Assembly (NCBI RefSeq): GCF_901709675.1
Contig: NC_051093.1
Span: forward strand, 6,035,053 to 6,099,052
Length of the DNA stretch: 64,000 nt
Origin: Syngnathus acus
Lineage: Eukaryota > Chordata > Actinopteri > Syngnathiformes > Syngnathidae
Direction of reading: 5' to 3'
Part shown: positions 35,301-49,100 of the stretch, one piece after another
Layout of the letters: every line of letters starts with the position of its first letter
How positions within the stretch are numbered: the stretch's first letter is position 1
Position numbers and translations under genes: made by a program
Notes under the pieces: generated by a model
Told to the model about the DNA's origin: nothing
What the model saw: the letters and a program-made list of their open reading frames with translations, nothing else
Database searches by the model: none

Positions 35301-36147
35301 GAGCCACAGTCAAAATGAAAGTCACTGACCAGCTCTGGACCAGTTGCACGGAGGGTGTCGCCAGCAGTTTGTCCGGCAGCAGATCGATTTCCTTCATGAT
35401 GTTCGATAAACGCACAGGAAGCTCTTGGCGCAGAAAGATGAATGATGTGCGCTCGCATGCGTTGGTTGAACCTTGAGAGTACAACAATATAAGTCCAAAC
35501 ATATAACATTTGATAAAAACAACAGCATCGTTGGACAATCATTATATATTTGAACTGCCAGATTGAGTATGATGATGGCGTTGAATTAGTAGGCGAGGTT
35601 GTTTGGAAAATGTGTTACGTGTTTACCCACACAAATTGTTAAATTGCATATAGCAAGGGTGTCAAACATTTTTTTCTCGGGCTGCATTGTAGTCATACGA
35701 GTAAAGAAAAACTGGTCAAATATTTAAAAAAAAAAAGGTATTAAAAGTGAAGACAATTTGCAATTCTAGTAATGACACACGAATTTGATGCACAATTTGT
35801 CTTCGCGGGCCACATAAAATGATGTGCCGGGCCGTATCTGGCCCCCGGGCCTTGAGTTTGACACCTGTGATATAGGGTGACTCGTCCTATCAGGAAGAAA
35901 CTGCATCTCGAATAAAAACTAAACCAAATGTAAACAGACGTCCAAATAAAGTGCAATGAATTAACCAATTCAAGCCATCGTTTCATTAATTCTCGCGAAA
36001 ATGTGAACAACACTTACCAAAATCCAAGAATTGCTTCATGGAAAGCGGAGATGGCGAAAATTTGGAGAAATGATCCACATGTTTAGGAACGTTGGCCACA
36101 GCTGCCGCTTTCACCATGGATCTAACAAATCTTATTCTGCTCGTCAT
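32399..36147 (-). CDS. pdk2: Mitochondrial pyruvate dehydrogenase kinase, PDK2-like
   Basis: Phosphorylates the E1-alpha subunit of pyruvate dehydrogenase in the mitochondrial matrix and switches the complex off. Exons in transcript order: 36018-36147, 35330-35471, 34489-34560, 34224-34411, 33942-34031, 33607-33684, 33437-33513, 33164-33262, 32869-32979, 32680-32793, 32399-32542. They total 1,245 nt (414 aa); human PDK2 is 407 aa. The N-terminus ([16 protein letters not shown]) is a basic, acid-free mitochondrial presequence. The regulatory helical domain has [14 protein letters not shown]. The GHKL-type ATP site shows the N-box ELFKNAMRAT (E256, N260), the G1 box SDRGGG (294-299) and the G2 box GFGYGLP (331-337). 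A C-terminal EADDWCIPS carries the DW motif. Sequence around the ATP lid (MYSTAPRPQ) and [12 protein letters not shown] fits PDK2 best; PDK1, PDK3 and PDK4 are less similar from memory. Confidence 0.9.
35655..35870 (-). mobile_element. Short DNA element with GTGTCAAAC termini
   Basis: About 215 bp in the first intron of pdk2. The left end AGGGTGTCAAAC and the right end GTTTGACACCT are inverted copies. The right half matches, in reverse, the repeat at 895-1020 (GGCCC-rich block plus GAAGACAATTTG). No coding capacity. Confidence 0.7.
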
Positions 36148-36589
36148 TGTTAAAAAATAAAAACGTTGCTACAATCAAATGCGGCGACGTAATTCACGCT
36201 CGCGATGCTCCTCTTTACATTCTGCAGCAGTACTCGTGAAGTGCACATTTATTATACTGTTTACTGCTTCTCAGCCAATGAGAAGGTGAGGTGGGCGGAG
36301 CCAGCCATTCCAAGAACCGTATGGAGTTGTACTGTAGCAAGGGAGCGTAAACAAGGCAGTCAGTCTGATTGACCCGGTCATGTCGGGAATGACATAACGT
36401 TCTCTCTCGCTCGCTGATAAACAACCAGGATGGAAAATTGCTGCACTCTGTTGTCATAATATGCAATCAAACATGTTTTTAAAGACACAACAAAAGATAA
36501 TAAGAGTTTTAGACACTTTAATAGTGATGCTGATTTCATTCAGTTTTGATTGAAATGAGCGTAATCTTATTTGACTTGCAATTTAGCCA

Positions 36590-36754
36590 GCAAATGGGTG
36601 TGACTGGTTGTTTGTCTCTGTGCTCCATGACTGGCTGGTGACCAGTTCAGGGAGTAGTCTGCCTTTCGGCCGTTGTCAGCTGGGATAGGCTCCAGTGGCC
36701 CGGGTGACCTTGACCAGGACAAGCTATGTTGAAAATGAACGAATGGATGGATGG
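36590..36754 (+). mobile_element. L2/Maui-like LINE 3' tail fragment
   Basis: Contains the characteristic 3' sequence of fish L2-type retroposons (CTGGGATAGGCTCCAG, then GAACGAATGGATGGATGG) ending in an ATGG repeat. It lies between the divergently placed start of pdk2 and the 3' end of rnf213. A related copy in reverse orientation ends the window at 63805-64000. Confidence 0.75.
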
Positions 36755-36864
36755 CCCAGACTGTGAGCTAGCAAAGCCCTGTGAAAATAATACAGTAGCC
36801 CGCTGGAGCTCTGGATAAGTGGCACAAATGATCAAACAAAATCAAGTGAACAATGTAAACAACT

Positions 36865-36870
36865 TTTATT
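36865..36870 (-). terminator. Probable rnf213 polyadenylation signal
   Basis: TTTATT on the + strand (AATAAA on the minus strand), about 300 nt beyond the rnf213 stop codon. Confidence 0.5.
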
Positions 36871-37170
36871 GGCAAAATATTGATAACAATCCTCAAAGGC
36901 AAAAGTGATAATAGTCTGCTGCATAATTTTTTTTAACACTAGACATGTAGGCCTGCAAGGTGTTTGAAAAAAATAAAAATAAAAGTCTAATTCTCCACAG
37001 AACCTTAAGAGTCACCCTTCTGCCCATTTTCCAAATATTGGCTGAAAGTCAACCAGCAAGCAACAGATGATATTTGTAATTGGGAGGTTCTGCTGTGGAG
37101 TGGAGTGCAAATGATCTTCAACAGTCACAGATAAGGATGATGGCAAAAAATGAAGGCACAAAACGCTCCA

Positions 37171-40100
37171 TTATCCAATTTGCCTGCTAATACGCACTTT
37201 CTTGATGGCAATGATGAACTTCCATGTTTCAACACAATGAGAGAGGCAGATTTTTGATGGGAAATCCGGGTACTTGTCCTCCAGGCAAGGGTCCAAAATC
37301 GCTATCAGGCTTTGAAGAGATAAAAACATCAGCTCAAGAAGTATGACATCACTCACACAAAACAAAGATCACATTTTGCTATATGTTCACGACCAAAATA
37401 AAAAGCGTAACCTTCTGCTTTTGCACAAGTCATTAAAGTACCTCCAATCTGGATTGCGTTCCTCTGGTGCTTTGGGATTCTTAAGTTCCAGCACCAGCAA
37501 GTCATGCAGCTCCAGCAGGAAGGTGTCTGTGCTGCTCCCATAGAAGAAAGAACTCAGTAGGCGGCGCTCATTATCACCGAGGGTCTGCTTGTACTGCATG
37601 CAAACGTTTTTAAAAGGATCCTGTAGGGAAACAAACAGTGAAGAACAAATCCAAGTGCTCACCAAGGTTATTATAGTTGACGGAAACTGTCAACATAACT
37701 AAAGCTCAAATAAAAAAAAAGTTTGTTAATAAAAAAATTTTTTTCAATAAAAACTAGATGGAATTACAGGTTTATAAAACTTTTTTTTTTTTTTTTTTAC
37801 AAAAATATCCTTAATTTTTGTCAATTAATATCATACATGAGGTCAAACTAATACTACAGCTAACTCCAAATGATGAATAAAAACTGAACTGAAAAAATAC
37901 TAATCTATTGTGAGCACATTGCTGGCTTGGCTAATATATATAACAAGTTGTTGCAAGCATTACCATATTGAGCATCAGCATAATTTCCGATTTGAGAGAG
38001 TTCAGCATCTGCCACAAGGCCACACAATGTTTCAAATAGCACCAACTCAGGACCTGTGGCACACAAAATAAAGGCATCATTGAAAATACTGTATAACAGG
38101 GCAAAAAGGCAAGAAACAATGATGAGTTGCGGCCACCTTGAAGACACAGTCCGATATCTGGCTTCTCATCTGCAGTACGTCCTCCAGGTAGCTGGACAGC
38201 CGCATGTGAGAGTCTCCCCCATCCGTGGCGAGGAATCCCAGGGCCAACTCCAAAATGGACACGGCCTCGCATGCCTCGCTGTAGTCGTGGAGCTCCTTGG
38301 CCATTTCCAACATGGTCTGGGTGGTGAGAGGCTCCTGTTGGCATACAAGTTGTCAATGCTCGGTAGACGTCTGTGTGATGCTTTCATGACGGCAGCCTAA
38401 CTCACTTGTTTGACTTTCTCTCCGACGTTTTTCAGGATGTTATAGTTGCGGTCGGGCCTGTTCACAAGTGTTGGGATGCCCTGTAGTTGAAGGGACGGAC
38501 ATAGAAGGGGAGAAATGCATTTCAGTGCCACGGCCTGGCTGAATACTTTTGTCTGAAATAAATGGATGCGCTACAAATAATAGATGTGCTCATTTTTTTG
38601 GGAGTAACAAATTAATGTTGTTCTACTTGAAGGCATAAGTTACAACAAACTATCTGTTGTCATTTATGCAAAGATGGTAGCTTCAACTAAACAGGTGACA
38701 AATTTGTGAGTAAATTTGTGAGTAAATTGAGAGTTGTGGCCAGTGTGAGAAATTGACCCGATAGGGCCGCAAAAAAAAAAAAAAAAAGTGGGGCTCTGTT
38801 CTCACATTGAGGTTGATGATTGGTTTGCCCAGAAGGAAGCGGGAGAAAATCTGTTTCTGGATCCTGGGCAAATCGTACTCGCGAAGGGTCTCCTGGCCCC
38901 TTTCCACGCTGTACTGGGTGTTGGCGAGGACCAGGGGCATCAGATCCCTGTCCAGCTCGTATTGGATTACATGTTGGTCTGTCAAATCTACAGGGCTAAC
39001 CTCGTAGCTGGGTGAGGGGAAAAAATAATAATTAGTCCACTCCTGGAAGTATTTTCATACAGAGATTATATACACCCATAATTTCTGGACTATAAACCGC
39101 ACCTAAATATGATTGTATTGTTTAATTTCCATATGTAAGAGAATATGCACACATTACACAACATGATCAAAATCATGAAAAATCCATAGATAGGAAAGCT
39201 TGTGCAAAAAATTGGCGGTTTATAGTCCGGAAAATACGCTACTCGCACAGCAAGGTAAATGCAAATATGAATAAACAAAACAAACAAACTAAACAAAAGC
39301 AAAATAACACAAAACAAAATGAAACAAAAATCAAACAACACAACACAAAACAAAAACACACTTTTAAGGCCCCACTGACGTGCTCTGCTTACCGGCTGCC
39401 AATTTATCCAATTGGTTTCTCTATTATGCGAGATCAAAGTTTGAGGGGCTCATTTTAATACATTGATATATGAATATATATATATTTAGGCTTTTATTTA
39501 CGCTTCTGTTAACATACTGAACATTTTTGTTGACAAAACATTTCCCAAGATGAAGCATTTGTTTTCCTTTTCACCTACAAAGAAAAACATTTGTGGAAAA
39601 GATGAGGCAATCAATGCTGGGGGAAAAAAACAGTTTAAAGCTGTCAGGTGAAATAAAGGGGGGAAAAAACCCCCAACAAAAGCAAATCTTTTTTTAAAAT
39701 AATGTCATTGTAATTTACATTTTCTTTCCGGCATTTTCCTACAAGCAGCAGAATGGAAAACCGCGGCTGAATCGAAACTGAATATACACTGGTAAGCTCG
39801 AAATTATGTGGAAATTAACATTTTTTATGAATAAAAAAATAATGAGCATCCTCACCTGGTCTTTTCTCCCGTGTGATTGTCCACACATCTGACCATGTCA
39901 TTGTGCAGGCCGATGAGGTAGCTAACCAGGGCGGTGGAACACAACCCGGGGCCGTGCCGCTGCGGTAACAGCACCTTGAGGTCACTCTCGGTGTCAAAGT
40001 CATGCTGGCAGAACTCGGCGGGCACTCTGATATCATCTGGTAATGCCACTGAGGTCAGCTGACACAGTCAAACTTGTTGCATTTACAAGCGATGGTTTTA

Positions 40101-43100
40101 GGACTCACCATAGGTTGCCAAAGAGGATCTGAGCTGATTCCAGGTCGTCAGGAATGTGTCGATGTGCTTCCTGTACTGGGTTCTGAATGGACCTGCAAAG
40201 AGATGTCAAATATACAAAAATGATGTCCACAAGACACATGGATGTGAGTGGAGCCGCTGTTCCAGTACCCGTCTGGCTGTTGAGGAACTGGGCGATGGTG
40301 CCGTATGAATCTTCTGTGATGTTTAGAAATTGCTTAAGGAGTTCTTTGTGGAGAGTCAGAATGTCAGGCAGGTGCCTCACCAGTCGCAGTTCTGCTTCCT
40401 GAAATGATAAAGTGATCCAGCGTTCATTCTTCAACCATGTTTTCAGTGTAGGTCGGGATTTCATTTACTAACCTTGTTAAGAAATCTCCAGAGCACAGGA
40501 AGGGTGTCTTTGCCATCGTTCAGCTCCACCGCATGGTTAAGATGTTGCAGAGACACTTTCTCCTTGCAGCTCCACACTGCAGAACTATGGAGGGAGGAAT
40601 CAACGCGAAGAGAAGGCAAAAAAGAAGCTGGATTGTCTCTCAGCAGCCACATGATGGGATTGCCAGAATTTTGAGAGTCCGTCTGGATGGATACGTTCAT
40701 TTCCTTCAGTTGGTTGTCCAAATGCTGCAGGGCGGAGAGTGGAATTTGTGAAATTGAACATTACTGCTGCTTACATCACCGAAACGGAAGCTACCTTCAG
40801 GTTGGGTGTGATGCAGAGGCTCATTTGCGTCTCCCATTCATTTCTTTTGCCATTGGTGGAGAGTCTCCAAGAGTCACCTGAAAGTACAGGATTAAATCAT
40901 GGAAAGCAGATAAAAAAATAAATAAAAATCATGCAAAAATATTACCACGTCCCCTTGGACCATTTTGCAGATAGATAAAGTTTTCACGGGTAAACTTAAA
41001 CAATGGAATTTAGTAGAAACTCCAAAATCTCAACACCCTTTATTCCATAATGCTTGATTGAAATGTATCGTTTCAGACCTTTTAGAAAAGCCCATCATAA
41101 GTGAGGAACCGCAGTAAAGCTCTAACAATGGATGAAAATTAGCTACTGTGCTAACTTGGGCATATTTACATTGATGCTTTTGCTGACATATTGATTAATA
41201 TGTATTGTCCAAATTCAAATAAGTAACTACTAAATAAATAAAAAAAAAATAAAGGTTAAAGAATGTACATGGAACAACTGAGAATATAAAGTATTCAGTA
41301 AAGGTTAGTTTTAGGTTTTGTTTTACAGCTCTGCTGAGGTTCCAGGAGGCCACTGATGAGCAGGTGAGCAGCGCCGATTGTGTCATCTGTCCCTTTGCCC
41401 AGACTTCTACCAAGATGCTCCTTGTCTTTCTTCAGGTGGGCCAGTAGAAATGAACACGGCTCAGTGACTGGAGGGTTGATGATGGAAGCAATAGTCTGTC
41501 AAAACACAGACATCAGTATGAATTTCATCTTCGCCAAGCATGCTCCAAAAAAGTTATTGGTGACACCTGTGAGTGGTCGAAGGTGCCGACCAGCATGGCT
41601 AAATGGGTAAGCATGCGAATGACTGTGAAGGGAACAGGGGAAAGGTGCTTGGTGTCCATCATGTCTGCATTGTCCCTTCGACCAGGGTCGCCAAGTATGT
41701 GGCCCGTCTGAGTGCGGTCACTCCTGAAAACAAAACACGCGCAATGATGCTAAAGGTGCTGTACATAACCTTTGGATGTCATGCCTCTGCTACTACACCC
41801 TCCAGGATTTTCAAGATTATAAATTTGAATTCGTATATATGTCGGCCACTCACCTGCTCTCGAGTTGCCTAAAATTGTTCACGGCTTTGTGCTGTAACCC
41901 ACCAATGGGGGCTTGACAGTCAGGGCAAGTCTGTTTCTCCATAGGTAAGCCACACTGATGAGAAGAAGGTAAAAAAAAAAAAACACAATGGAATATGAAA
42001 ACAAATAGAGATGCAGAAAGAGATTCTCTTTGGAAGAGAATAAAAACAACTAACCTCTCCAACCGTGCAGGGGTGACCATTTGGACACGCTATGATAAGA
42101 AAATAATTCAGAATTGATATGTTATCATATGAATTATTTTTAAATCAGACTAATAGACGAATGAGATAAAAAAAAAAAGTAAACTTACTGTACCACCTGA
42201 GTGGTTCTGAATTCCCCAGAGCTTGTTGAGCCTCTGCTAACTTGTCCTGCGGCATGGTAGGCAAGAAGGTGGCCTATTGTGGACAGACGAAACGATGAAA
42301 TCTACTATCTCAAATAACTTTAATATCCCGTCAAACCCATCTTAAACCATTGTTAGTAAAAAAGAAACAGCTTACATTTTGTCTTTATGAAAAAAAGAAT
42401 CTGGATATGCGCCTTTCTCAAAATAATTGTATTCTCAAACAAAAATGAGACCTGTGCCGACATGTTAGCTTAAACTTTTTAAAAGCCTCTCCAGTTAACA
42501 AATCAGTTTCGACATCTGTAATTATGTTTGCACCATTTTTTGGACACAAAACCCCTGCTCTAAAAGGTTCTACAGTACCTGCATGGTGTTTGGTTCAATT
42601 GCTAGCTGTTGCAGAGGTGCTACGATCTTTTGGTTTGTGCAAAGCAAAACAACAGCCAGGTGAACAGCCAATGCCAAGGATGCACAATAGTCCCCAGATG
42701 TTCCAGGAGTGACCTCCAAAGGCCCAGGATGGTTGGTTACCAGAGCACGAGCAAAGGCCTTGACCTTTGGGTTAGCAAGCACTTTGGAAGTGTCAATGAA
42801 ATTCATCAGGGCACAGAAAAGCTGGAAGTGGTGAACAAAGAAAGACACAAAAAGTCACGCTTGACCTCGCCAACGCTTGCTTGGCTCCTTATTTAGGAAT
42901 CTACAGTACCTCCGTATCTTGATGCAGACATACACTGTCGTTTCTAAAGAAGTTGGTCACTTCTTTGTGCAGAGCCAAGAGCAGGTAAAGCGTTGCCCTC
43001 TGTGGTGAAGTTGTGCACTCCTAAAAGTTAAAAGCCAAAGCAAATGAGTAAAATTCCAGTGAATACATCCAACAAACAAAAAACATTATTACCTACCTGG

Positions 43101-46100
43101 CAAATCTTATCGAGGCAGTCCAACTGGCTGGCTTCGATTGCATCTGAGACTGCATCTCTGATTTTCTTGTAGGGCTCCCCGTACACAAGATAATGGTCAA
43201 CTAGGATGGCTTGTCCATCCTAAGAGTGATTCAAATGAAATATATGAAGCCAATAAATGACTCCATTTTAGGGGAAAATCACAGGACTCTTGATCTAAAA
43301 ATGTACAGGTTTTAAGAAGAAAGTGGGCCGTATGTGGGCCCCCGGGCCAAACTTTTCCCACCACTGATTTTACAAAGTAAAAAAATCATCATCTCGGACA
43401 ACCGTACCTTTTGTTGAACTTCTTCAGGAAATAGCCAGTGCTTGCCATTCGTTTTTAGGAGCTCTTGGGCAAACTCCACTCCGCGTTGGCTGGTTATTTT
43501 ACGAACCAAGTAGACACGATACCAATTGTTGCCACCGCGACTACACAAGTTCACCACACTCTCCAGGAAGGGGTCGCTTTGACTCGGCTCTCCTCCGTCC
43601 GGCATTTCTGTCGTGATGGGTGAGCATTGTTCAATCACAACACAGCGGCAGTCGGTCATCATGTATCGCATTACTCACCGGTAGCAATGATAGTCGCAGC
43701 TAAATCCAGATCCATGCGCACTCTCGCCACCAGCTGCAGATACTCCACTGTGACCAGCGTCTCCTCCGTCAATGGGCCAAGCTGCTGCGGGACCCATCTC
43801 AGGAAGGGAGTTTCGCGACGCATGTACGCCTGCTTGTCCATGTCCGACCTGAACTGGAAAGTCTCAAACATGGCATCCTCCATGCGAGAACAAAATCGAT
43901 AAGAAATTAGCTATTGTGGAGTGAAATGAGATCTTGCGCTCTTTCCTACATCCAAAACTTGAGGCATTGCAAACAATAATAAAAACATCAGGACAAAGTA
44001 AATGATAAATTGGGGGGAAAAAAATGACTTATATTTCCAGAAAAACATCAGGTTTATTTGTTGGAATGAGTGATTCTAAATGTTTTATTTTGACAGTAGA
44101 TCAGACCCCTTAAAAACTAAAATTGGAACAAATAAATATGTATACCTGCAGGCAATCCAGGTAGATACAGTACAGTTTGGTTTTCTCTTTTTTCTCTAGT
44201 ATGTGGCACTGCTCGACTGCCAGTAGGTGTAGCTGCAGGTAATCTTTCACGTCCTCAAAACTGTGAGGGAGTAAAATTCATGGCCTGGTTAAGCAGGGTA
44301 AACACATTGCAATAACAAGACGTGGGGAAAAAAAGCTCAATCGAAGTTAGCGCTGGCCAGATTTGCCGATGTTGCCAAAAGATTACCTCATGCTATGAGA
44401 AACTGCCAAGTCAGGGCCGATAATTGTAAACTTCGTCAACGTTTATGATCACTAATCTTTATGTGTGTGGTAACCACTTAGCCGTGGACAGACAGACGGA
44501 CAGATGGTGAGCAAGAAAAGACAAGCTTGCAGGTACCATGTAGTTACCAAACAAGCTACCTGCTTTAGTCATTGTTATACTACCATGTCCATGATGTACA
44601 AAAAATAAATTACAATGTATACAAAACGTTGGCATATCCCACCTGTACTTCAGTAGAAGTTTAAGCAGACTTGATCGAAACACTGGGTTTTTATCCGCAG
44701 AGTCATCAAACGGAGAGAGCACCTTGGTTGTTGTTTGCCAATTTTCTGAGAAGATAAGAACAATGCAGCGTTAAAATGCTCGTCAAAAAGAGACATCGTA
44801 AATGATTGAGACAGTTATGTTCTGCTTGAAAAAAAATGATTGATGGGTGCCAAGGCCACTCATGAATGTTAAAGATGGACTAGCAAAATTGAACAAAATG
44901 TCTGGAAACTCCAAACATGAATGAGTACAGAATAAGAAAGTAGGTACCGGTGAGAATAGGAGCAGCACTGGCTTCCACCAAAAGAAAAGACAGCAAGTGG
45001 CGAATGACAGCTGGGCATGGTGGAGAGTTGTCCTTGAAGCACACGCTCGACACTAAGTCGATGAAGAAAGCATTGCACTGATTCCTGAACAAAGCGTGTT
45101 GTTCAACTCGAACCCTGCACAGAAGGTACAAGAGCATGAAAGTAGGGAAAAATACATATGTTAGAAAATAATTGCTGCAAACAGGTTCACTTCATGGGGA
45201 TTTGGAAATGAATCCAAGTTCTACTATCACCAACCGTAAGTCTTCAGAGAGAACAGGGGTGAAGTCATCAGGAAGTGCCTGCTTACAGTGAGGACAGACA
45301 TGCATCTGACAGGGGACCAGACACTTTTTGATACATGAGAGACAGAAGATGTGCTCGCAGGGCAAACAGACGGGATCATGTGGGTCTCCTTGACACAGCG
45401 AGCACCAAGGGACCGAACTGAACCTGGACACAGCAAATGAAAACAGACTCATAGACAAGAAGACAATACGAGACACTGATGAAGAGCAGTCAATGCTACC
45501 TGAAGACTTGTTGGACAGCTTCGTCTTTGCAGGTTTTCAGCAGGCGAATCATCGCCTCGAACGGCTGCTGACTTTTAAGGTCAGAATTGTTTTCGAGAGC
45601 CTGAGAAAGAAAAGTTCATTCCTTTTCATGGTGCCTGACTTTATCCGTTAAACTGGCGCACAACTCTCACCAACCTGGTTGAGTCGTCTCATGTGTTTCA
45701 TCGCGAAAGGTGTTATCTCGTTCTGTTGCGTCTCAAAGTGCTCCACAAATAAGGACAGTGAAAATATCCGATTCCAGCGAGCGCTGAGAAGTAGAAGTAA
45801 ATCATTCATTTTGTTTAAAAGCTTCTTTCATTTCATTTCGACTTACCGAACTTGGCTGGCAATCGTCTTGCTCCTGTCTCGGTAGTGTCTTACGCTCTCC
45901 TCCGAGCAGACCAGCTCAATCGGGACCTTGAGTTTGTTCACTCGTCTAACCCAGGCTTGCCTTTGGGCATTTGTCTCCAGGGGTCCAGGTTCCAGGTATT
46001 CCAGGCAAACAAGAGCCGCATACACATCAAGCACCTTGAATACATGACACAATTTGTGAAATTTATGTTTGGCGATTTCAAAAATGGACTCTAAAAAGTT

Positions 46101-49100
46101 TGGGAAACACGGTTCTAGACAATGTGATGAGAGGAAAGTAAAAAAAAAAAAGAAAAACAGACCGCAACATCTATTGCACACCAATTTTTGCAACTTAAAT
46201 TGAACTATACACACTTAACACAACAATACAAAACTCACCAGCTCAACTCCATCCGTGAATTCAGGAGTTGTTAAGAGGTTGTCAGTCACCTGCGGTTCAA
46301 GGCAGACCATTCTGAATAGGTTCTGGAGTCGGTTCTTGGACTGGTGATAGGCAGCATGGACCCACGGAAGCGCCGGAACTGCATCGTTGTCATTAAATTC
46401 CCGGCGTAGTTCAGTGACACAGCTGTTCAAAGCTGCATGCAAGAGCTAAAGCGTGCAAAGAGCATGGATGAATGCATGGTTATGTACACGTGTACTAATT
46501 GATGTCACCAATGTTGCAAATACTCCAACCTTCAAATCCTCTTGACGGTTGACATTTATAGTCAAGAAGAGAAACCCACACAGGTAACGATCAAAGAACT
46601 CATACTGCATCTCTGGGGTGTCTTTTGCTATGTATTGTCCCAATGATGTTTTGGCAAAGAAATCAATGAATCTTTGAGTATGACCTAGCAAGAGAAATTC
46701 AGGGTGAACCAAAGCCAAAAGATCAACAAGTGCAATCTCTGCAATGGATCAATACCTTCATTTTGATGCGCATGAACCCAGAGTTCCTCTAAGTAGTGCT
46801 TGATCCTCCCACAGAAAGGCATGTTGAAGGTAAAGTCCCTGCCTTGAGCGATGTAGCTTCGTACAGGAATTGTTTTTGTCTCTGAACTGTTTGAGGGCGA
46901 AAATGCACGATAAAGAAAGTAGTCCAGACTTGAAAGTTCCAAAATTGCTCTCATGCTCAAAATGTAAAACTGCCACAACCAATATTTGTGATTTTCTAAC
47001 CAATACAAAATATTAAGTGAAGTCATCATTAATTAATGAATAATTAATAAATAAAGTGAATTGAAAGTATCTAAATGTAAATATTATATTTTAACATGTC
47101 ATAGCAAGTACCATTCAAAACTAAGATTGCAACATTTCTTCTGCTTAATGTAACTACAACAGAAAAAAAAAAAGCTCGATAAGAGAAACTATTAATCCCT
47201 GATTCAGGTTTAAATTGATCACTTATCGGCTGTTGGTTGAACATAAAAAAGGCTTATGCGGATAATAGGCGAAATGTGAAATATCAGCCCCGTTAACGGG
47301 TTCGGACGATAATCTTGTCTATATAACTCATTTGTGTATTCCGACAACTGGCACAAATGAAATCACGCAATGTTGCTAGGGCAGTATTTGTTCGGTTGAT
47401 TTTGAAGGCTATGATGTCCACCTACTCAAGAGATGGCTGTGGAATTTCCAGCAACTTGTCATCTGCGAAGATGTGTAACCACAACCTCTTCACAGAGGGA
47501 CTATGGTCTTCCAGTAAGATGTCCAGGTTTTGGTCAGCGTCAATGACTGAAACCAGTTGAGCCAAGGCAGGGGTCACCACGGCCTGAATGCGTTTCCATA
47601 AAGAGTGGCTGTAATAATAATAATAATAAATAGTTAAAACTTCTAAAGACAAATGTTGTATTGTGCGAGGATGCCACTCACCAAAATGTACCTCCTTCCT
47701 GTAAAGCGTCAATATTAGAAGCCACCAGATTGACCCAATTGCTTGAGGCGGATGAAAAGTTGCTTTCACTTGCTAGCAATAAGTAAAGACGGTTCTTCAG
47801 AATTTGCAGGAAGTCACCTGCCAAATAAACGGCACCAATGTTAACCAGGGACACGAGCAAAAATGTACTAAGTGGCCACTACCTTTGACTTGGTCAGTGT
47901 CACTGAGAAGAATCAGAAGAGTCTCAAGTCTTTGAGTGCTGCGCCAGCCCCGGCCTTGCTGATCCCTGAGCATGCCGACTGCACTCTGCACACAGCTCCG
48001 CACCAATGCTGTGGTGTCCAGGCCAGTGTCATCTTTGTTCTGCACAATAACAACATTGTGTAGTCAACAAAAGCGGTGCCATTAATTGAGCCCATTTTAT
48101 CCAGCTCAAATTTGGGTTTAATGAATGAATGGATTCTTCGGTATTTATATTGATTTACAATGTGGTCAAAATACTGATGAGGGGTGTGGTTTCTAGCAAC
48201 CCTTTGTTAAGCACCCAGAAATCATTTATTTTGCGATCAAAAGCTAAATGAACTAAATAATAATCAATCGTTACATTTCTAAAGCACCCCTGAAGTTGGC
48301 ATTTAAAAAAAAAAAATTGAAAATAGATCGTGGCCCTTGTTCAACACTGAAGCAAATGATAAAAACAAAAAACATAAATGAGAGGTTTGTCTTACATGCT
48401 CCACATCCATTGGGTCTGGTTCCTCCTCATTCGCATCACCAACCTCACCAACCTCACCCGCCTCACCCGCCTCTAGAGCTGTTAAAAGACTTCGTTTAGC
48501 ACCACCAAATGTTTTAAATCAATCAAATGAAAAATAAATATCTCCCACCTTGAGGTTGGTTCATCTTTGTTTCAAACAGCTGACAAATTGTTGTGTTTTG
48601 CAATTTTCTAATGCCTGTGAATATGTCCTTTGGCTTTCTGAGGTCATCTAGATGCACCGACGTCCAGGGGTCTGTCAAGATTCACATGTCTTGAAATGAC
48701 TCTTTCGATATTTACGACAAAATGCTAATTAGCGACCGTACCGCCATGAAATCCAACATAGCAAGTCCCTCCTTGAACCCTTGGAAGCCTGGTGATGAAG
48801 TAGACGAAAACCCTGGAGTCCAAGCCATCTTGAGTGATCTTGGTGATTTCATTTACAGCGGAATACCTGACAATTAGGCAGCAAAAGTTCAGTACTGTAG
48901 CACAAGTACATGGAAATGCCCAAAATGATAGTTGCTTACTTTGCAGATGCAATTAGATGGAGACTATGAGTGGCCTCCTTGAATTCACTCTGCACGATGA
49001 GGACCTTGTCGCCGGGTCCTTCGTGTAGGTTTTGTTCGTCAGCGGTGAGGAAATTTCTACGAGAACAACATTGGACTGCCTTCATCCTCTCAACAATACA